Assembly (NCBI RefSeq): GCF_017220215.1
Contig: NZ_CP071130.1
Coordinates: 930,001-994,000, forward strand
Direction of reading: 5' to 3'
Length of the DNA stretch: 64,000 nt
From: Caballeronia sp. M1242
Lineage (GTDB): Bacteria > Pseudomonadota > Gammaproteobacteria > Burkholderiales > Burkholderiaceae
Positions 61,925-64,000 of the stretch are shown one piece after another; the stretch's first letter is position 1, and each line of letters begins with the position of its first letter. Below the pieces are notes generated by a model. That model was not told where the DNA came from. It did no database searches and saw nothing but the letters and a program-made list of their open reading frames with translations. The position numbers and the translations under genes are program-made.

Positions 61925-61948
61925 TCATTTCAAGATTCCTTGAAATGA
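61925..61948. promoter_or_regulatory. Palindromic ArsR operator candidate
   Basis: The perfect inverted repeat TCATTTCAAG-N4-CTTGAAATGA is immediately upstream of arsR and starts 2 nt after the stop codon of the preceding RNase-like gene. Its symmetry and place fit an autoregulatory ArsR site. Proximity to the end of the upstream gene leaves no room for another function. Confidence 0.75.
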
Positions 61949-61950
61949 CA

Positions 61951-62421
61951 TCATTCAGAGATGCGCTTGAAGCTCGCGTAGTAATCGTCGGTGTAATAGC
62001 ACTCGCTCGTCTGTCTTCGGGCGCCGCCGCATACGATGCGCCGTTGCCCGCGATCCGTCGAACCCGGCGTGCGGACAGTGTAGGCGTGGTAGTAGCCGCG
62101 CGGCTGCTGCGGCAACAACCCCGCGCTATTGCGAAACAGGACGCCGTCGTCCCGATACGGAAAAGGGCCGCCCGCCTTGATTAGACGCAGTGTGTCGGCA
62201 GCTTCGCCCGGCAACTGCGCCCGGGCGACGGAAGGTAACGCACCGCGCTCTTGCGCGCCCGAAGCGGCCGAGATACCACTGGCCGCGCTCGCCTGCGCCG
62301 GCGTTTGACTCGCGGCTGCGCCCGCTTCCTGATTCGCGTCCTTCGAGCCGCTCTTGTTGCATCCGCAAAGCACCGCGCTCAAGGCGAACAAGCAGGGGTA
62401 GATCCATGCGCGCTTGACCAA
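61951..62421 (-). CDS. RNase Sa/T1-like lipoprotein with substituted catalytic residues
   Basis: The product has 156 residues from TTG 62421, chosen because GGAGA lies 8 nt ahead and the start gives a clean signal peptide (MVKRAWIYPCLFALSAVLCGC, Cys21 as possible lipid site). The longer frame to 62577 has none. After an Ala/Ser-rich linker, residues 70-156 follow the bacterial guanyl-specific RNase fold (LPGEAADTLRLIKAGGPFPY, DGVLFRN, LPQQPRGYYH, RGQRRIVCGG, CYYTDDYY). In RNase Sa the catalytic Glu sits in YYHEYTV and the His in GDHYATF; here the same places read YYHAYTV (Ala113) and DDYYASF (Tyr147). The Arg pair (127-128) is kept. It is probably not an active RNase. No barstar-like gene is next to it. 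Confidence 0.8.
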   Translation of the reverse strand: MVKRAWIYPCLFALSAVLCGCNKSGSKDANQEAGAAASQTPAQASAASGISAASGAQERGALPSVARAQLPGEAADTLRLIKAGGPFPYRDDGVLFRNSAGLLPQQPRGYYHAYTVRTPGSTDRGQRRIVCGGARRQTSECYYTDDYYASFKRISE

Positions 62422-62606
62422 GCCGTTGTCTCCGGTTGACTTGCATTCGACCATCGCGAACGGTTCAAGCATATCGCGAGCGACGAGGGGCATCAATGCG
62501 AGGCGCGGATTTGTTTCAGCGCTCATCGTCCTGCGGAATCGTCGCGGCATACGAAGAAATTCGCGATACGCTGGCACAATCGACGAGACAACAAAGGAGC
62601 GAGACG

Positions 62607-64000
62607 ATGCTGTCGAAACAAACCAGTTACGAAGCCGCGGTCGATAGCTTTCGCTGGGCCATTCCCGAGCATTACAACATCGGCGTGGACGTCTGCGACA
62701 AATGGGCCGCCTCCCGTCCCGACGACACCGCGTTGATCCACGAACATCGCGACGGCAGCATCGAACGGATGACCTTCGCGGAGTTGCGAAGCCAGAGCAA
62801 TCGCGCCGCCAACTGCTTTCGGGCGCATGGCATCGTGCAAGGCAGCCGGCTCGCGATCCTGATCGCGCAATCGCCGCAGACGGCCATCGCGCATATCGCC
62901 GCGTTCAAACTCGGCGCGATCTCGGTGCCGCTCTTCGCGCTCTTCGGCGAGGAAGCGCTCGAGTTTCGCCTGCGCGACAGCGGAGCCAGCGTGCTCGTGA
63001 CCGATGCCGCGGGCGCGCGAAAGATCGCAGGCATCCGTGACCGCTTGCCCGCGCTGCGCACGGTCTTCGTGACAGGCGCGCAGCCCGAAGCGAGCGGCGC
63101 AATCGAAAACTTCGACACGGCGCTCGCCGCGCAGATCGACACATTCGATCCCGTGGCGACAAGAGCCGATGACCCCGCCGTCATCATCTATACGTCCGGC
63201 ACCACCGGCAAGCCGAAGGGCGCGTTGCATGCGCAGCGCGTGCTGCTCGGCCATTTGCCGGGCGTCGAGATGTCGCATGGCGGGTCGATCAGCCAGACCG
63301 ACACGTTCTGGACGCCCGCGGACTGGGCATGGATCGGCGGTCTGCTCGATGTTCTTCTGCCTGCGCTGCACCACGGCGCGACCGTTGTCTCGCATCGCTT
63401 CGACAAGTTCAGTGCAAGCGCGGCGTTCGATCTGATGAGCCGCCACAACGTGACGCACGTATTCCTGCCGCCGACGGCGCTCAAGATGCTGCGCACCGAA
63501 AAGTCGCCGCGCGAGCGATGGAATTTGCGGCTGCGCTCCGTCGCAAGCGGAGGCGAATCCTTAGGCACCGAGCTTCTGACCTGGGGCCGCGAAGCACTCG
63601 GCATCACCATCAACGAGTTCTACGGGCAGACCGAATGCAACATGGTCGTCTCCTCATGCGGCAACTGGTTTCCGGCCCGGCCCGGCGCAATCGGACGCGC
63701 GGCGCCGGGGCATGACGTGCGCGTGGTGAACGACCACGGCGTCGTGCAGCCGGTGGATGACATCGGCAACATCGCGATCAAAGCGCCGGACCCCGTCATG
63801 TTCCTGGGCTACTGGAACAATCCTGCGGCGACAGCCGAGAAATTCGCGGGCGATTACCTGCTCACGGGCGATCTGGGCCGCATGGACAGCGACGGTTTCA
63901 TCCACTACGTGGGCCGCAACGACGACGTCATCACGAGCGCGGGCTATCGCATCGGGCCGGGACCGATCGAAGATTGCTTGCTGGGGCATCCCGCCGTTCG
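62607..64000 (+). CDS. Acyl-CoA synthetase, AMP-binding (3' end outside window)
   Basis: An open frame from ATG 62607, with AAAGGAG upstream, runs past the right edge with no stop; about 464 residues are visible. It begins LSKQTSYEAAVDSFRWAIPE. AMP-binding motifs are the core IIYTSGTTGKPKGALH near residues 193-208, FYGQTECNMV, LLTGDLGRMDSDGFIHYVGR and GYRIGPGPIE near the end, the hinge region. Medium-chain or aromatic acyl-CoA ligases of the AcsM type look like this; the substrate is open. The C-terminal domain with the catalytic Lys lies outside. It is divergent from the RNase-like gene. Confidence 0.92.
   Translation, partial: MLSKQTSYEAAVDSFRWAIPEHYNIGVDVCDKWAASRPDDTALIHEHRDGSIERMTFAELRSQSNRAANCFRAHGIVQGSRLAILIAQSPQTAIAHIAAFKLGAISVPLFALFGEEALEFRLRDSGASVLVTDAAGARKIAGIRDRLPALRTVFVTGAQPEASGAIENFDTALAAQIDTFDPVATRADDPAVIIYTSGTTGKPKGALHAQRVLLGHLPGVEMSHGGSISQTDTFWTPADWAWIGGLLDVLLPALHHGATVVSHRFDKFSASAAFDLMSRHNVTHVFLPPTALKMLRTEKSPRERWNLRLRSVASGGESLGTELLTWGREALGITINEFYGQTECNMVVSSCGNWFPARPGAIGRAAPGHDVRVVNDHGVVQPVDDIGNIAIKAPDPVMFLGYWNNPAATAEKFAGDYLLTGDLGRMDSDGFIHYVGRNDDVITSAGYRIGPGPIEDCLLGHPAV

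Overview
The window looks like chromosomal DNA of a Burkholderiaceae bacterium, most likely Caballeronia or Paraburkholderia. The reasons are the very high GC content with strong GC3 bias, a double-length dimeric UvrA, a Tad locus in the betaproteobacterial order, a bcsD-bcsP-bcsQ-bcsA-bcsB-bcsZ-bcsC cellulose operon, and small Burkholderia-type proteins such as a DUF6496 protein. Genus is an inference from gene content and style, because no search was run. No rRNA, tRNA, insertion sequence, prophage or CRISPR array was seen.

Layout. 1-7.1 kb, minus strand: an alpha/beta hydrolase ending in an intrinsic terminator, then a LexA-type operator, the dimeric uvrA, and a coupled ACT-domain gene cut by the window edge. 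7.4-12.0 kb: a Tat-exported GH28 pectinase-like lipoprotein, an AstE/AspA-type metallo-hydrolase, a DUF6496 protein and an ICMT-family methyltransferase. 12.0-24.3 kb, minus strand: a complete Tad/Flp pilus locus (flp, tadV, rcpC, rcpA, a lipoprotein, tadZ, tadA to tadG) with hairpins around flp and 4-nt overlaps from tadA to tadG. 24.7-32.1 kb: an iron-permease-like membrane protein divergent from an AlkA-independent 3-methyladenine glycosylase, a Liv-type ABC importer with a fused LivH-LivM permease, a TetR regulator with tandem palindromic sites, and SnoaL-like and VOC proteins. 32.2-39.9 kb: folE and cysE sharing one bidirectional terminator, several small proteins, an SDR lacking the catalytic motif, a GNAT, an SMP-30 lactonase and a ketoglutarate-semialdehyde dehydrogenase. 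40-44.6 kb: a DHA2-family efflux pump, a universal stress protein, an FNR-type Fe-S regulator and an EgtB-like sulfoxide synthase. 44.8-47.1 kb: a glycosyltransferase and a TupA-like ATP-grasp ligase. 47.7-60.7 kb: the bcs operon. 60.7-62.4 kb: arsR-arsH and a secreted RNase-Sa-like protein. 62.6 kb to the end: an acyl-CoA synthetase, cut by the window edge.

How the parts fit. Two large surface programmes dominate: Tad adhesive pili and c-di-GMP-responsive cellulose (BcsA carries a PilZ domain), consistent with a plant- or soil-associated biofilm former. The pectinase-like GH28, the SMP-30 lactonase and the ketoglutarate-semialdehyde dehydrogenase suggest use of plant-derived sugar acids, although they are not in one operon. 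The most unusual items are BcsC, which carries a disordered insert of about 400 residues built from two repeat types; an RNase-Sa-like lipoprotein whose catalytic Glu and His are both replaced; the SOS operator in front of the dimeric uvrA; and the hairpin-rich leader of flp.
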